Shown one piece after another: positions 4,117 to 5,943 of a DNA stretch of 5,943 nt. A program made the translations under genes and the position numbers. This DNA comes from Spirochaetia bacterium (GTDB lineage Bacteria > Spirochaetota > Spirochaetia > Treponematales > Breznakiellaceae), in the NCBI GenBank assembly GCA_026002025.1, contig BOAU01000103.1:1-5943 (forward strand). Reading direction: 5' to 3'. Each line of letters starts with the position of its first letter. Within the stretch, counting starts at the first letter, position 1. Under the pieces are notes generated by a model that searched no databases, was not told where the DNA came from, and worked only from the letters and a program-made list of their open reading frames with translations.

Positions 4117-5943
4117 TCTTTCGGCCGCACCACAGACAGGTGCAGTTCATCAAGCTGCTTCTGGTCAACATCGCCGGGGCTGTCGTCCATGGGGTTGACG
4201 GCAAAGGAATTTTTCGGGAAGGCGATCACTTCTTTGATCGAAGTCTCCCCGGCCATGAGCATCACCAGCCGGTCAAGGCCGGGGGCGATGCCGCCGTGTG
4301 GGGGGGCGCCGTACTTGAAGGCTTCGGTGAGGAAACCGAATTTCTTTTCCGCGTCCACGGGATCAAAGCCCACGATTTTGAATATCCGTTTCTGCAAATC
4401 CGGATCGTGGATTCTGATGGAGCCCGAGGCAAGTTCGTAACCGTTAAGGACGAGGTCGTAGAGATCACCCTTGACCGCGCCGGGATCGCTTTCCAGAATG
4501 TTGTGGTACTTTTCCTGCGGATAACTGAACATGTGGTGGGCCGCTTCCCATCGGCCTTCTTCTTCGTTGAATTCAAAGAGGGGGAAGTCCACGATCCAGG
4601 CGAATTCGAAACGGCCGCCGGACGCAGGGCCTGCGGACACACCGGGCGTTTTTTGTGCGGCATTTCCGACAGTGTTCGTATAAAGTCCCAAATCCTTACC
4701 GAGTTTCGATCGCACCGCGCCAAGGGCGATATTAGCAATACTGCGTTTTGGATCTACAACGATGAGGATCAGATCCCCAGGTTCCGCGCCGAGGCCGACA
4801 ATAATGTTCACGGCGTTATCGGCGAAGAACTTTGCGACACCGCCCTCAAGGGCAGATGCCGATGTAACCTTCATCCAGGCCATACCCTTGGCCTTGTAGA
4901 TTTTCGCCTGTGCTTCCAGTTCTTCGATTTGTTTGCGGGAATAGGCCGCGCCGTTATTGGCGGCATTCATGTCGGCGGCCTTTACCACCAGCGCTTTAAC
5001 CCCGCCTCCGGCGATGGTAATGCCCTTGGCAGCGGCAGCTTGTTTCTCCGCTTCACCGTTTGCCAGGGCATCCTTAAAGGCCTGGAAATTCCCGGCGGCA
5101 ACGTAGGGGCCGAAGTCCTGCAGGGGCATATTGAAGCGCAGGTCCGGCTTGTCGCTGCCGTATTTTTCCTGAGCCTCTTCGTATGTAAGCCGGGTAAAAT
5201 GGGCGGGCAGGTCCACGCCCAGAGTTTTTTTGAACACATGACCCATGAGGCCCTCGGTCATGGCAAGGATGTCGTCACGGCCCACAAAGGACATCTCGAT
5301 ATCGATCTGGGTGAATTCGGGCTGGCGGTCACCCCGGGCGTCCTCATCGCGGTAACAGCGGGCGATCTGAAAATATTTGTCGAAGCCGGAAACCATCAGT
5401 ATTTGCTTGTAAAGCTGGGGGGACTGGGGCAGGGCGTAAAATTTGCCGGGGTAGAGCCGGGAAGGGACCAGATAGTCACGGGCGCCTTCGGGGGTGGATT
5501 TGATAAAGGTGGGGGTTTCAATCTCGTAGAAGCCCCGGGCGATCATCCATTCCCGCACCGCAAAGGAAACTTCGTTCCGCAGGCGGATGCGGTTCTGCAT
5601 CCCCGCGGAGCGGAGATCCAGGTAGCGGTACTTGAGGCGGGTCTCCTCTTTCGCGTCCGATTCATCATCAATCTGAAAGGGCAGCACCTCGGACTTGCTG
5701 AGGATCACGATCTTTGCGGCAACAACTTCAATCTCGCCGGTAGGCATGTCGGAGTTCACCATGTTGTCGGGGCGTGCACGCACCACACCTTCCACGGCGA
5801 TGCAAAACTCATTTCGCAGTTCCGCTAATATGGCCGCGTCAAGGCCTACGCCGCCAGCGTTAGTGTCAAGCGATCCTTCAGGATCGCAGACAACCTGGGT
5901 AACGCCGTAGCGGTCCCGCAGGTTGATAAAACTGATGCCCCCG
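4113..5943 (-). CDS. aspS: Aspartyl-tRNA synthetase (5' end outside window)
   Basis: A class IIb synthetase that charges tRNA-Asp. Translation stays open to the right edge, starting GGISFINLRDRYG inside the anticodon-binding OB fold, so roughly the first 30-35 residues are missing; the GTG at 5795 is internal. 609 residues are visible. Landmarks: PTGEIEV after the OB fold; motif 1 around FYEIETP; the flipping-loop segment KSTPEGARDYLVPSR; QSPQLYKQ (aspartate/ATP pocket); motif 2 with YRDEDARGDRQPEFTQIDIE (5354-5295); a bacterial GAD insert roughly from 5080 to 4620; and motif 3 GGIAPGLDR (4295-4269). The protein ends MDDSPGDVDQKQLDEL plus a short tail. With the missing start it would be about 640 aa, longer than the 590 of E. 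coli; extra residues are visible near 5880-5830 and 4690-4610. It overlaps ggt by 4 nt and leads the leftward gene cluster. Whether it also charges tRNA-Asn cannot be judged from this part. Confidence 0.96.
   Translation of the reverse strand, partial: GGISFINLRDRYGVTQVVCDPEGSLDTNAGGVGLDAAILAELRNEFCIAVEGVVRARPDNMVNSDMPTGEIEVVAAKIVILSKSEVLPFQIDDESDAKEETRLKYRYLDLRSAGMQNRIRLRNEVSFAVREWMIARGFYEIETPTFIKSTPEGARDYLVPSRLYPGKFYALPQSPQLYKQILMVSGFDKYFQIARCYRDEDARGDRQPEFTQIDIEMSFVGRDDILAMTEGLMGHVFKKTLGVDLPAHFTRLTYEEAQEKYGSDKPDLRFNMPLQDFGPYVAAGNFQAFKDALANGEAEKQAAAAKGITIAGGGVKALVVKAADMNAANNGAAYSRKQIEELEAQAKIYKAKGMAWMKVTSASALEGGVAKFFADNAVNIIVGLGAEPGDLILIVVDPKRSIANIALGAVRSKLGKDLGLYTNTVGNAAQKTPGVSAGPASGGRFEFAWIVDFPLFEFNEEEGRWEAAHHMFSYPQEKYHNILESDPGAVKGDLYDLVLNGYELASGSIRIHDPDLQKRIFKIVGFDPVDAEKKFGFLTEAFKYGAPPHGGIAPGLDRLVMLMAGETSIKEVIAFPKNSFAVNPMDDSPGDVDQKQLDELHLSVVRPKE

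Noticed and set aside
3963..5828. 621-codon open frame on the + strand opposite aspS and the start of ggt
   Set aside because: It shares codon boundaries with aspS in antisense, so it stays open only because aspS lacks TTA, CTA and TCA codons over this stretch; it ends exactly where aspS has a TTA Leu codon. It begins at a TTG with no good ribosome binding site and shows no recognisable domain.

Overview
The window (5,943 bp) is gene-dense bacterial chromosome, moderately GC-rich, with almost no intergenic DNA. It holds six protein-coding genes: four look complete, and one is cut by each window edge. I see no tRNA or rRNA gene, CRISPR array, insertion sequence or phage signature. The organism cannot be fixed from this sequence. 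The short archaeal/clostridial-type LeuC/LeuD pair and the style of the AspRS would fit an anaerobic spirochaete (Treponema-like) or a Clostridia-like bacterium. That is a low-confidence guess from remembered protein style.

Left part, + strand, 1-1331: the 3' end of leuC (isopropylmalate dehydratase large subunit), then leuD (small subunit) one base later, then a small hotdog-fold acyl-CoA thioesterase 20 bp downstream with its own good ribosome binding site. LeuC and LeuD together form the [4Fe-4S] isomerase of leucine biosynthesis or of a related 2-oxoacid chain-elongation step. The thioesterase is probably co-transcribed, but its substrate is unknown.

Right part, - strand, 5943 down to 1332: aspS (aspartyl-tRNA synthetase, 5' end outside the window), a gamma-glutamyltransferase of the cytoplasmic YwrD type, and two half-size chromate-transporter (ChrA/CHR family) genes. 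These are packed as one operon. aspS/ggt and chrA/chrA each overlap by 4 nt (ATGA), and ggt and the first chrA are separated by 17 nt or overlap by 10 nt depending on the start codon. The two arms converge tail-to-tail with no spacer: the two stop codons together make the palindrome TGATCA at 1329-1334.

The most interesting point is the coupling of a YwrD-type gamma-glutamyltransferase with a pair of short-chain CHR transporters. The same gene set occurs in the Bacillus subtilis ywr region, as I recall it. This suggests the three proteins share a physiological role that is not obviously chromate resistance. I found no convincing evidence of a wholly new system; the other observations are smaller.
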